The notes under the pieces are model-generated. The model saw nothing but the letters and a program-made list of their open reading frames with translations. It ran no database searches and was not told the origin of the DNA. A stretch of DNA of 64,000 nucleotides, from the NCBI GenBank assembly GCA_019155185.1, contig CM032811.1, positions 9,630,075-9,694,074 on the forward strand, written 5' to 3'. The translations under genes and the position numbers were made by a program. Shown here piece by piece: positions 48,513 to 60,759 of the stretch; position 1 is the first letter of the stretch; every line of letters starts with the position of its first letter. Source of the stretch: Beaufortia kweichowensis (lineage: Eukaryota > Chordata > Actinopteri > Cypriniformes > Gastromyzontidae).

Positions 48513-51500
48513 TTAGATTGTAATGGTGGAATAGATAGGCGTTGTGGCTGTTGTAAGGTTTGAGTCCAGCGTAAAGTTCGCCCCATAAGACACTTCTGGT
48601 AGAGGCACTTTGAGGTGAACAATTACCCCTACAGCCAGAGCAAAAAGAGCAGCCAGGGTGGTCAAACCTCTCCTGAGAATGAGCTGAGAGGTGGACAACA
48701 TCACTGTGGGCTTTTCTTCCACAGGATTCCCTCTCGACTCATCCTGTACCACAGTAAAGGTGTGTTCCTCCTCTGGATTTTGAGAGCTCACAACCATATA
48801 TCCATTCCCATTCTAAAAGAAATTTTTTTTACACACAAGTATTTAACATTTAAACTAAAAAGACAACATCTTTCATACAGTACCTCGGCATTCAGGACCA
48901 CCTGGTAGAAGCTGTTGCGTTTGGAGGTCAATACTCCATTTGCACTCTTTCCTGTTCGCTCTATTGCCTTTAAATGATAAAAGATTATAGATCACTTCAT
49001 GAGCATTTCGATAAGTACGTTTTAATCTAATATCTTAAATGCCTACTGTACCTCCTCTGTCATTTTTTTCCAGTTTAATCTGAAGATTGCCACTATAAAA
49101 AAAATTGCTAGCAAAAAGACAGCAATGAGGAGACCCAACCAAAAGCCTGGGGGAAAGACGGTACATGTTTATTGGAGACATAAAAATGTTTCTTTGGGTC
49201 AAGATTAATCATTTCTGTTATTCAAAACTGATAATAGAATAGGACAAACCAGCAACTTGTAGGTTGGCAGTGAACATCAGAACAATGCTTGATGGGAGTC
49301 CAATGCAGTAGTAACCAAACAGGTTAGCAACAGCAGCTATCTTCTGCTGCCCTGTGCCAATCAAAATGCCCATGCCAACACACTGGAAGAACAAAACAGC
49401 AACTCAAGATTACATGATTACCTCGAATGACTAAAACTCTTTACCTGACAGTGTTTTGTGTCCAGATGTTTTATAATTTTTATTAAACTTCCTTCATTAA
49501 ACTTTCATAAAACCTCCTTTTATATCTGTATATATATATATATATATATATCAAATTTTTTTGGAAAACAATTACACACTTACACTGTCATGTTTTAAGA
49601 CAAGATAAAAGTACTCACCAACAGTCCATTAAAGAACTGAAGAGGGCAGTAGATGTTCAGTAGCTGAGACACAAGTTCTACTATGTTTCTAAAAATTGAT
49701 AAAATGTAAACTTGAAACATCTGTTGTTTACATTTTTCTATCAAATCTCAACAGGAAACAAGAGACTCGAGTGATTACAGATTAAAGTGTGGAGATGCCA
49801 ACAACCATTTTATTTTCTGTGTTTGAAATAATAAGATGTGAGTAAGTGGCTTACTCATCTGATGTGAACATAAAGCCAATGATGGTTTTTGTTGAGCCCA
49901 GAATTAGACCTTGAAAGATTGCCAGTACAGCTGGGGACAAATTAATTTCTTTACATTAGGTTACATGCAAGTGTCATGAACTTATTAAAAAAGATTTATG
50001 TAAAATAAAATAAAATGAGTATAATTATTGTTTTTACCTGCACAGATTAGAGACACCTTGCTGGTGAGAATGGCTGCAGCTGTTTCTCCAGCGCCGAGAG
50101 CATTTCCCACACGAATACACGCTGCACCCTGCATTCCTAATGGGATCTGGGATATCAAAAAGGAGGTGAACAAAAGTTTAGTTAAATGCAAATCTATTCA
50201 CATTTTACCAGATTTGTGGTAGAAATGTGCAGGGTTAAAATGGGTTGACATGCAAGCGTTTGGTTCAAACGGTCAGCGTTTGCTGCTATCCCTTGAAATT
50301 ACTATTCAGAAGCCACAAACATCTTTGTGAAGTTTTTTTGCAAAACACATAAATAAGCAAATTTTAAAATATTTGCCAATGATGGATTTTTTTGGAACAC
50401 TCCTAAATGTATTAAATGACTCATATAGGCTATACTGTAGATCCTAAGATCTACAGTACACAGATCTACAGATCTACTGCACACATTCTTTTGAAGCCAT
50501 TAACCAATCAGTGATATCAAGATATCAAGACGTCATTTTCCTTTTCAAAATGATTAGTCACATGACATTATTAACTCAAGTGACTGATTGTAATCAGAGA
50601 AACCCACTGAGATCAATGGGACGTCTATCAGAAACTTTCTATCCTTATTATATACAGTACCTCCTTGATCTGTTGTGTAATTGTTAATGATCATTCTCAG
50701 GTAATACAAACACACCATGTAGTTGATGTACGCCAGCATTATAACCACGTGCTGAGCAGCCAAATCCACTTCACTCAACATTCCTGTCAGAAAAACAGAT
50801 TCAGGCATGAGATAATTTTGCTAAAAAAGCAATAAAAACCTATTAAATGTACCATGAACCATTAGTTGTACCTGCCAAAAATCCTCCAACCTCATATATC
50901 CACCATTCAAAGCAGGTCATGAGAGTGCTGGGAATGGCCAGCTTCATGTAAGACCCCCAGTCCTGCAGCGCCTCCTGTGACCACCCTTTAAAATTTTTAT
51001 ATATATATAGAAAACAGGAAAGATCAACCATGTGGCAACTACTCGCTCTCTTAAAAAGGTTTTTAACAGCATGTATTTAGATAATAAGATTAAACACTCA
51101 CTTTGATATGTAAAACTAAGTACATAGATGTTATGAGGAAAAATGATCAGTTATATGTATTCACAAAACAAACTCACCTCCCCACGTTTTCTCATGTAGT
51201 TTCTGCCAGCGAATAAAACAAAACAGGGAAAAGCAGCTAAAAACCTGAGCGAAGGTGTTTGCTGCAGCAGACCCACTGAAAACAAACACACAGAAAAACC
51301 TTTCTGACAGATATCATGAAAATCATAAAGCATAACATACAGGTAATAGGTGAATAATGGAAAAATATAAACGTATACTCACTAAACTCCAAAATCCCAC
51401 CAGTACAGCAAGATGTAGTTTACTAACACATTGACAACATTGGTTACAGCAGATGCATACATCTGAGGCTTGATCACACCCTGCAGTGGATTCATGAAAA

Positions 51501-52952
51501 TTACAAGGTCACCATGCAAAATAAATAAATAAATAATAAAACACAATTAAAAGAAAGATTTTATATACCTGGTTCTGAAGATATGACAGTTGCAGTTGAT
51601 ACAGAAACATGGCCTGTTGTATAAGGATAAACAGTAACGTTTATAAAGCGTTATTTGATTTGAGATAATCTACACAGGAAATGCAATTCATTATATCTAT
51701 AATTGGATCTTACCGGAATCGCTGGCAGATACATAACCACATAAAGCTGAGCTATCCTGAGACAGATACAGTTAAGCATTAGTCATCACAAATCAATGTT
51801 TACTTTAACATGTGCAATTCAACAGTTAAATGGCATCATTAAAAACAAGTTTATTCATTGTGTGTTAAAGTGTGTATCGGTCACCTGGCCACCTCCGGGT
51901 CTTGTCCCAGCAGGAGGAGGAGCGGCTGTGTGTTCACCAGCAAAGCCCAGCAGGGCAAACTGAAGAGCGTCAGAATCAGGATACCTCTTTGCAGGATGAC
52001 ACCTACACGGAAAAGGTTCTTACTCCCAAAAGTCTAAAGGCAAGATGCAAAACCCAGACTTCTTTTAGTCTTTTGTATTGATTTTGGGCATTTGAAATGC
52101 TGTTTGTATAGAAAACACACCTGTGATACCAATGTGTCACAGGCCAAAGCTAGTCCTAACCCCGTCGCTGCAGCTGTTACATTGATTGTCTGAAAAACAG
52201 TTGGATACGTGCACCAGTTTTTTATATAACAGAAAATAAATGCAAGAAATATTGACCTATTAAAACCCCAAAAATATTTTTTGTCAGAACAATAGTCCAG
52301 AGAGCAAACTTACAGCCGAAGCCATGGCATAACCTGCTAGCACAGTGTTCCCCAGGCGTCCACAAAACATTGTCACCACGAAGAAAAGGAGGAAATTCAA
52401 GAACCGACACACAAGCTAAAAATACAAACAAAGAAATATTTAGCAGACCTGGAGATGAAAGTTACAGGCTCACATGGATTACAATGACAAGTCCACAGTC
52501 ACATGGATGGAAAACAAAATTCCTTGATGGAACTTTCATAGAAATTATTTGAACTGATCTTTTCCAAGCTATCCATGACAAATCTTTATATATAGAAGAA
52601 ACGTATATGTGTTATGCCTGCAAATAACTTCTTCATCTCATTCAACGTAACATTCATTATTACTTAAATAGACATGCATAAAGACATAACTCAAGAAGAC
52701 AAATTCAGAAAGCATACAGCGTGTAATCCACTGCATTTCAGGCAAACGCTCTCATTATTTATACACAGCAAGCAAAGCACACCGTCCTGATGTGTATAAC
52801 AAAAGTCTTACCAGGGGTCCAGTCATTCGCATGATGTGGTAAAGTTCTTCTCTATAGACCAGAGGTATGCAACGTCTCACAAAACGACAGCAAAACAGCC
52901 TGGCGCTGGGCTCCTCTGACGGTGCCCCAGTTCGGGGACGTGAGTCGTCCAT
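48513..52952 (-). CDS. slc47a: SLC47/MATE organic cation-proton exchanger, copy B
   Basis: MATE-family exporter. Minus-strand exons: 52812-52952, 52314-52415, 52121-52189, 51885-52033, 51714-51756, 51569-51613, 51383-51480, 51178-51275, 50872-50985, 50716-50783, 50038-50146, 49855-49930, 49619-49688, 49250-49382, 49052-49146, 48884-48967, 48513-48812. These give 597 aa. Landmarks: TMFCGRLGNTVLAGY, ACDTLVSQ, CFEWWIYEVGGFLAG, IRVGNALGAGE, GTGQQKIAAVANLFGYY. The two acidic residues of EWWIYE are present. The positions matching human Glu300, His386 and Glu389 read Met (50737-50739), Gln (49637-49639) and Asn (49628-49630). After the last helix comes a 30-odd-residue tail with two N-glycosylation sequons (NFT, NLT). 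It is a tandem partner of copy C in the same orientation; 1.7 kb separates its start from the end of C. Confidence 0.93.
49529..49551. repeat. Short (TA)n microsatellite
   Basis: A pure TA run inside intron 13 of MATE copy B, between exons 49250-49382 and 49619-49688. Confidence 0.85.
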
Positions 52953-54695
52953 GATCTTCTCAGTTCTGGTACCCAGTAAAGCCAGAAACACTGTAAGGGG
53001 CCCGTTCCTCCTTCACCGGCTGTAAGGGGCCCGTCTACAGCTGTTCATTCTCCAGGTTTGAATTCAGCACCTTTGAAGGCTTAAAGATTACACGAGGTGA
53101 GACAATGAGAAGCTTTGATTTAATCCACAGGATGGGAGGAGATTGTTTGTATTACTGGCAAAGTTGAGAGACAAGAGATTGTTTTCAAAGATCAATCAGT
53201 TCTTTAAAATAAAGAAAGAAAAATCTCATTTAAATTGATTAACATTATTGTATTTACTTCAGAATCAGAATTAAAATAATTAACAGCTATTTGTGTGGGA
53301 AATAATTTGGTAGTGAGTTTATAACACCGAGTCGGATATTTACAGTAAATATGTAATAGTAGAAGACATCCTACTCGCACTGTAACCTTTGGCATAATTG
53401 CATATTATGCATATCGCTCCATAACAATGAAACTACATGACTCCAATTGGTGGAACTTGCTTTTTTAGTTTTTAAACAGAGCCATGAAATACGACTTTAA
53501 TACTTCAAAGCAAAAAGCATGCTTTCAATCTTACATTGCGGTAATGTCACTGTCTGCGTAAGTAAAGCTCAGAGCCTTGTAAACATTTACAAACAAATCC
53601 CTGAATCATCAATCAGCTTCCAAGAATCACTTTCATGAGTGACTAATATCTGACAAAGTCATGTTTTTTTATTCAGTGGCATGAGATGGACATCTGAAAT
53701 GAAGAGACAAAGTCCTCTCTCTGGAGTGTTTTAGCGTATTTAATGCAACACAGTTTCTGACTTAAAAACATACAAAACAAAAACACATTGAACACTGCTT
53801 TAAATCTGAATACTTATTATAGTTTTTTATTACTACATGCTATTTATTAGAACAATGTCACATGAAAGTCTCATCAGGTTGTCAATTATTAATTCATTTA
53901 CCTCATTCGATGTTGCATCATCATACAGGTTTCTGATGTGATGTGAGAAAAAGGGATACTTGTGATGATGCATAATTTTAAAGGACAAAAAGAAACATTA
54001 ACAGTATTAACCATTCTCCACTGTGTCTTATTCTCAGACAAACCTTTGAACCAAATCCAAAAGTACTGGCAGGATTTCAAGAAAATAAAAACAAGAAATA
54101 CTGACAGACAACAAATATGCAGATGTGGATTGTGTTGTAACAGCTGCTCTATGTTTCGGGTCTCTTGAGTTGAAATGTTCTGTGATAGAGATAACAATTC
54201 ATGTAAAAGATGATTCATATTGGACTGACATACTGTAACATGGAAAAAAAATGTAAACAGTATAAAATATAAATCTGTTGCATGTTACGTAACACTGACA
54301 TGAATAAAACCAAAAATGCTCTTTGTATATTTTTATTAACTGAAAGCACTAATATACCATAATGTTAAAGAAGTACTGTGCCACATGATAAATGGAGAAA
54401 AGTCTACAAATCCCTGAATCCCCCCTGTAGTGCTTCACAGCAGACAGGAATTGCATCTCGGTGACCACAAAATTACTTTCTGCTCCATGAATCTCAAGTG
54501 AGAAAGTTAAGATGAAATGAATTATATTGTCCTTGATTTCCTGACATGTTTATCGACATGAAAAAACCCATTACTATTCAATAAAATTTTAAATGTAACA
54601 TTAAAAAATATAGGGACTTGCTCTCTAGAATAAAAGCAATGACATATTATGGTAATCTCATTTGTGAGAGCATTACAAACAACATTACTAGAAGT
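52953..54695. other. Spacer between MATE copies B and C
   Basis: It contains the copy B 5' region and the copy C 3' UTR, with a minus-strand AATAAA candidate at 54332-54337. Near 52980-53035 the short phrase aggggcccgt occurs twice about 42 bp apart. No gene was recognised. Confidence 0.5.
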
Positions 54696-57600
54696 TCAAA
54701 TAGAGACTGATGTTGAATAGATGATAGGTGAAGTTGTGGTAAGGTTCGAGTCCAAAGTGATATTTGCCCCATGAGAGATTTCAGGTAAAGGCACATTGAG
54801 ATGAACAGCTATCCCGAGAGCTAGAATGAGAAGAGCAGTGAGTGTGATCAGACCCCTCCTGAGGATGATCTGAGAGGTGGAGAGCAGCGCTGCGGGTTCT
54901 TCTCGTTCCTGAATCACTCCTGGACCCTCATGTACCATAGTACTGCTGTGTTCTTCATCCCCATTCTGAAGAAATACAAGACACGAGAGATCTAGATAAG
55001 ATTGGAGATGTTGTGTTAAGATAAAAGTAACAGACTTACATCTTTGTGCCTCGCTGTAGGTCCAGGATTACAGATGAGATCGTATGTGAGGTTATCTGGC
55101 GTTGTCATGACAGAGACTTTACTCTTTCCGGCCCGTTCCACTGCCTAAAATGATATGAATGTATAACACTTCACTACTACGCAGGCAGACTAAATCTCGC
55201 ATTGAAGAAATAATTTCGAAGATTAATTTAGAGTTTTATAACAATCGTGATCTACCTCTTTGGTCAACCTCTCCCAGTTAAGTTTAAATATGACTGCAAT
55301 GAAAAAGCTGGACTGCACGCAGACGCAGATGAGCAGCCCCAACCAAAACCCTGCGAAAGCAAGAGAGGACACTGCTGTTATCTCACTATGAAAAATATTT
55401 TCATGAATGCTGTTCTCGCTCTTAATACATTTATGCAATTCTACAGGGACTTTGCTCTACATGGTTCAACCTAACAAAATGAACAAAATAAAGCAGACGG
55501 TAACATTGTGACTGAAGATGTTGACAAGGTCATGGAAGGAGACAATAGGGTAATCACAGAATATGGAAAAAAAGAATGACAAACAAACCAATAACGTCTA
55601 ATTTGGCTGCAAACATAAGAGAAATGCCGAGTGGAAGTCCAATGCAGTAATACCCGAAGAAGTTAGCTACAGCTGCAATCTTCTGCTGCCCAGATCCCAG
55701 GAGAATACCCATACTGACACACTGAGAGAGAAAATAAGAGAATACACTTTAAAACAGTCATAGGTTTAATGGTCACCAGTGTATTGTATGTTGTGTTTTG
55801 AAAATGTATCACCACAATAAGTTCTCTCCTACCATTTCACATTTATATTTAGGCTTTTATCCAAAGCGGCTTACAAATATTAGGAGACAATGAAGTGATA
55901 CCATCATTTACTCATCCTCGTATCATTCCAAACCTGTATGACTTTCTTTCTTCAGCAGAACACAAAAGAAGATATTTTTAAGAATCAAACAACACTGAAC
56001 CCCACTGACTTTCATTGTATAGACACAAAACCACTGAAGCATTTCAAAAATCTCTTTTATGTCCTGCAGAAGAAAGACTTTTTGAATGACATGAGGGTGA
56101 ACGATTGATGACAGAATTTTATTTTAGGTAAACTATCCCCAGCAAAGTTTTAATGGTCAAAAGACCAGCACTAAACCAGCATATACCAACCTGGACCATC
56201 ATGGACAAAGTTGTTTTTTTCAGCAAAAAGCACTACTTACAACAAGACCATCAAAAAACTGAAGTACACAGTAGACGTTCAACAGTTTGGAAACAAGCCC
56301 CACAATATGCCTACATATAACACACATCCGTTAGTACAGCCATCATGTAACTATGTAAATCATTGTAAAACAAAAAAATACTATTTACCTGTCTGATGTA
56401 AATAAGAACCCAATCACTGTTTTTGTTGATACTAACACAAGACCTTGCAAAACAGCCAAAACAGCTGCATCACAATAAAAGAAAAGAAAGAATAAATCAA
56501 ACAATATTACAGACAATTAAAAGAGAGTGGAAATAGAAAAAGCTAATTAATAATCATGAGTCAAGCTGATAAGGTTTATGATGTAAACCTGTGCAGGTGA
56601 GGGACACCTTGCAGGTGCGGATCGCTCCGGGTGTATCTCCAGCTCCAAGCGCGTTACCTACACGAACACACGCTGCGCCTTGAATCCCCAACGGAAACTG
56701 CAATTGCAGGTGTGCATGTTAGGAAAACACGTAAACTCAGTCAAGGGTAGAATCATTTTATCAGTTAATGGTGTTAGATGGTGTCCTAGTTAAAGGAAAA
56801 CACTGGGAGGCATTTTATTACGGGGAACTTTCTAATTAGCAAATTTCGGGACTTGAATTACCATGTAGTTTATAAAAGCCAGCATAATGACTGCATGTTG
56901 AGCTGCGAGATCCGACTCGCTCAGCATGCCTGAAATAGAAGGACACAAATGAATGCATTTGATAGCGTTTTAATGCTACATTTAAATGGGCTCTCACTCA
57001 CTAAATCCTTCACACCGGCCCGCAATAGTTTTCTCCTATTTTCCTCTAGCACTCGTGCATGAAAAATGTATAAACTTAAAGCACATTAAGCACTCAAGAC
57101 AACATTTATATAATTGCTGGACATTCTTCACTGGCTCCGGAGGCAATAAAACAGCTAATTCAATTAGATTTATAGGCAGAGATTTCCTGATATTAATACA
57201 AATGATTGTTTTGGACCGTGGTATGTTGAAAGCACCTGCTAAGAAACCTCCAACCTCATAAATCCACCACTCAAAGCACATCATCATTGTACTGGGGATG
57301 GCCAATTTCATATATCCATCCCACTCCTGCAGCGAGTCACATGACCAGCCTGTGACACAGAGGAAAAGAGATCTCCTGATATCTAGTTATATTTCAAAGA
57401 GTCCGTTATGCTGTTTTTATGCTTATGATGAAACTGAAATAACATGTTGGTATTATAGCTGTTATGCTGCATGCTGGTTTATCAGTTAGCTAGTTAACCT
57501 GAGCTCACCTCCCCATGTGTCCATGTGCAGCTTCTTCCAGCGAATGTATAAATAGAGGAAAACGCAAATATAGATCTGTGAGATGGTGTTAGCAGCAGCC

Positions 57601-60049
57601 GAACCACTAAAGTACAGAGAACAGAAAACCATCTCAGCTGTATTACTGCACTGGTACCTGTACTGATGGACCCTGACCAATAATCTGGTAAAACATACAG
57701 CGTGTAAATAAGTGACTGAATGTAAGTGAACAATTCTGTAGACTTACTATAATCCAAAGTCCAACCAGTTAAGAAGAATATAGTTTGTCACCACATTGGC
57801 AATATTGGCTGCAATGGCTGCATACATCTGAGGCAGGATCACACCCTGCAGGTCCAAAACAAACCATAATAAATCATTTTGATTGACAGTCACTGCACAC
57901 ATTTATGAAATACACAGCTGTGCTATCGTACGACAAGACCATTGATCATAATGTAACAACTGGAGAAAATATGAGCAGCAATATTGAGACCGTGCAGCAA
58001 TGTTCATGAAAATTATATTATAAATGATATATAAAAAGACAGAATACCTGGTTCTGGAGATAGGCTACTTGCAGCTGATGTAAAAACATTGCCTGTGTAA
58101 CATGATAAAAACTAACAATTTAAGATACACTTTGTGATTGTGAAATATTGAATATGTGGTATAAGATATGACATATACAGTAACATGTATTTCAAAATGA
58201 CAGCAACAGGAAGATTTAATTTTCATCTTAGTTATGCTTATTTGTCTTAAATAAACAAGACAATCCAGTTACATAAAACAAACAATAAAGAATTTTGATT
58301 ATAGCAATTGATTATAACTCACAGGAACCGCTGGCAGGTAAAAGACCACATAGAGTTGAGCTATCCTGAAAAAAGAACACATTTTTTACCATGAAAACTG
58401 CAAAGAATCTTGTGAATGATAACACGACATAATAAATCTGTACTGCAGAATCAAGTGTGTAGCATGTCTGCCTGTGCACATTAAAATGCCTCATTTACTC
58501 GGAATATTGCAGCTCTGTCAACATCAATTTGGGAAAGGAAGATGTCAGCGAGAGATGTTATTCTCATTCCTGTAGAGAGCTCTGTCTTCCTGATACACAT
58601 CTGTGTGCTCATGAAAAGCACAGCGGAAACCTGAATGATCTATTACATATTTGAAAAGTGGCATAGCTGAAATACTAGAGAGGCAGAGAAACACCAATAC
58701 AAATCTATTTTCTTTTTGTGGCTATTTTTACATATAGCTGTTGTATTTATAGGTTGTAAATAGTAAGCAAGTAGTCATTCATTGCACAGCTTGCTTAAAA
58801 TCAAGTTTATGACGCACTGGTTTCAAACCAGTAACCTTATGAGTTTCTCATATACACCAATAAGCTTAAATGGAGTTTCATGCTTAAATAGAATTACAGA
58901 ATTTGAGAATCTGTTAAAATTTTCCCATTCAATTCTAACAAGAATATATGATCTGAGCATTATTATACAAACTATATGTATTGCTTTATTTCAGCATTAT
59001 GTTAGCAATATCTTTTTTCTAAGGAATTTAAGGAGAGACATCTGAGTGAGCAAAGAAAGAACCACCTGGCCACTTCCGGGTCCTGACCCAGCAGGAGAAG
59101 GATGGGATGAGTGTTAATGAGTAAAGCCCAACAGGGGAAACAAAAGAGAAGAAGAATCAAGACGCTTCTTTGTAGGATGACACCAACACGCATCAGATTC
59201 TTCCCACCAAAGGTCTGAAATATGCATTCAGATCAAAAGGTTTTTAAGATCACGAAAAACATTTTATTCAAGTGACTGTAATCGTACATATACTGTACTG
59301 TGCAATAGTGTATACATATAAATACACATAATATAGAGAAAATATTTTTACCTGAGAGATGAGAGTATCAGCTGCTAATGCCAGACCTCCTCCTGTAGCT
59401 GCTGTTGTGATGTTTATCGTCTAAAATCAGAATAACAAACGTCAGCCACTTCTCAGCTACTCTCTGAACTACTTCAAAACCAAGTAACTTTCAGTGTTTG
59501 ATACATCAAACGCCTCAGAGTTCAACTTTCATAGTCTGAACGTTCAGAACATTTATATTTCATACACCAGTATAGTTGCTTTTTTACACAAACATTATGT
59601 AACAATAAAAAGGCTGAAACTCACAGCTGAGGCCATTCCATAACCAGCCAGCACACTGTTTCCCAAACGACCACAAAACATTGTTACGACAAATGGTAGA
59701 AGATAATTCAGGATGCGAGACGCAACCTGCAACGACAAACAGAGGATTCTTAATGGGAAATGAGCCAAATGGAAGAAACAATTCTTGCTTTTTCAATCAC
59801 GCTTCTTAAAAAAAAAAAAAAAAAGTACAGAAAAAGTTATGAAATTATAAATACTCATCATTATAATGAATTCACATGTATAGACACGTGAGAAAAACTA
59901 AAAGTTCATACCAGGGGTCCAGTCATGCGCAGGATGTGGTAGAGCTCGTCTCTATAAACCAGAGGGACCAGCCTCATAAATCTACAGCAGACCCGTCTGG
60001 AACTTGACTGGACTGCCGCAGCTTCAGTCCTGAGACCTGAAGCGTCCAT
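54696..60049 (-). CDS. slc47a: SLC47/MATE organic cation-proton exchanger, copy C
   Basis: MATE-family exporter. Minus-strand exons: 59912-60049, 59625-59726, 59352-59420, 59066-59214, 58323-58365, 58048-58092, 57748-57845, 57509-57606, 57236-57349, 56862-56929, 56589-56697, 56389-56464, 56241-56310, 55589-55721, 55256-55350, 55040-55144, 54696-54965. These give 593 aa. It closely parallels copy B from RDELYHILRMTGPL through CGRLGNSVLAGYG, FEWWIYEVGGFLAG and GSGQQKIAAVANFFGYY to the tail GANITLDSNLTT. Differences: AADTLISQ where A and B have ACDTL, Asp at the Glu389 position (56250-56252), and a longer exon 16. The Glu300 position is Met (56883-56885) and the His386 position is Gln (56259-56261). 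Introns are larger than in B, one holding a fold-back repeat. Confidence 0.93.
55834..56145. mobile_element. Fold-back non-autonomous element in MATE copy C intron 13
   Basis: It begins with a SINE-like phrase (ttatccaaagcggcttacaa, 55858-55877). The following block, from catcatttactcatcctcgt through cattccaaacctgtatgac to ttcttcagcagaacac, is an imperfect inverse of the right half ending about 56140 (the right half read backward gives ctgtcatcaatcgttcaccc and cttctgcagg). The arms are about 90 bp each. This matches a very common cyprinid repeat pattern as I know it. There is no coding capacity. Confidence 0.65.
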
Positions 60050-60534
60050 TATCTCCTCAGACCTGATCTGTAGTGACTGCTCTGCTGCAGCTGTGCTTCC
60101 AACAGGTCACTGTGGCAAAGTTTCACCATCTTAAAAGCTTACTGATTAGATGAAGTCTGACGACGTTCGCTTTGAGAAGACATGCAAATTCTGCTACTAA
60201 GATTACAGAAAACAGTATTAGAGACCACCTGTAGGGATACCTCCTGAGATAACAAACTCGATCAGGTTTGAGTTAACATTTACAAGCTTGTTTATTGTGA
60301 GATATTCTATTGTTTCTTTAGCAAAAGAGTTACAGCATGGGCATTTACTGAATATATTAACCTGTTCAATGTCACCGTTTCACAGGTGGAAAGTTATTTC
60401 ACTATTTACTACTTTCTAATCATGACAAACTATATATTGATGGAAAGGTATACTCAGTAATAAATATTTGACATATTTTTACAATAAACATAAACAAAAA
60501 ATGTAATAAAAAAGTTGTTTATGTTGTTTATACA

Positions 60535-60642
60535 TAAATATATATTATATTATATAAATATATATATATACATATATATATATATAATATATATACATAT
60601 ATATACATAAATATACATAAATATACATATATACATATATAC

Positions 60643-60673
<31 letters not shown>

Positions 60674-60752
60674 AAATGGAGGAATTTTTTATTATTCATA
60701 TACATATACATATACATATATATATATATATATATAAAATGGAGGAATTTTT
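60535..60752. repeat. AT-rich simple repeat with an internal 63-bp duplication
   Basis: TA and TACATA runs fill the block. The non-repetitive phrase taaaatggaggaattttt occurs at about 60672 and again at about 60735, so a 63-bp unit is present twice. Confidence 0.85.
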
Positions 60753-60759
60753 TTTATTT

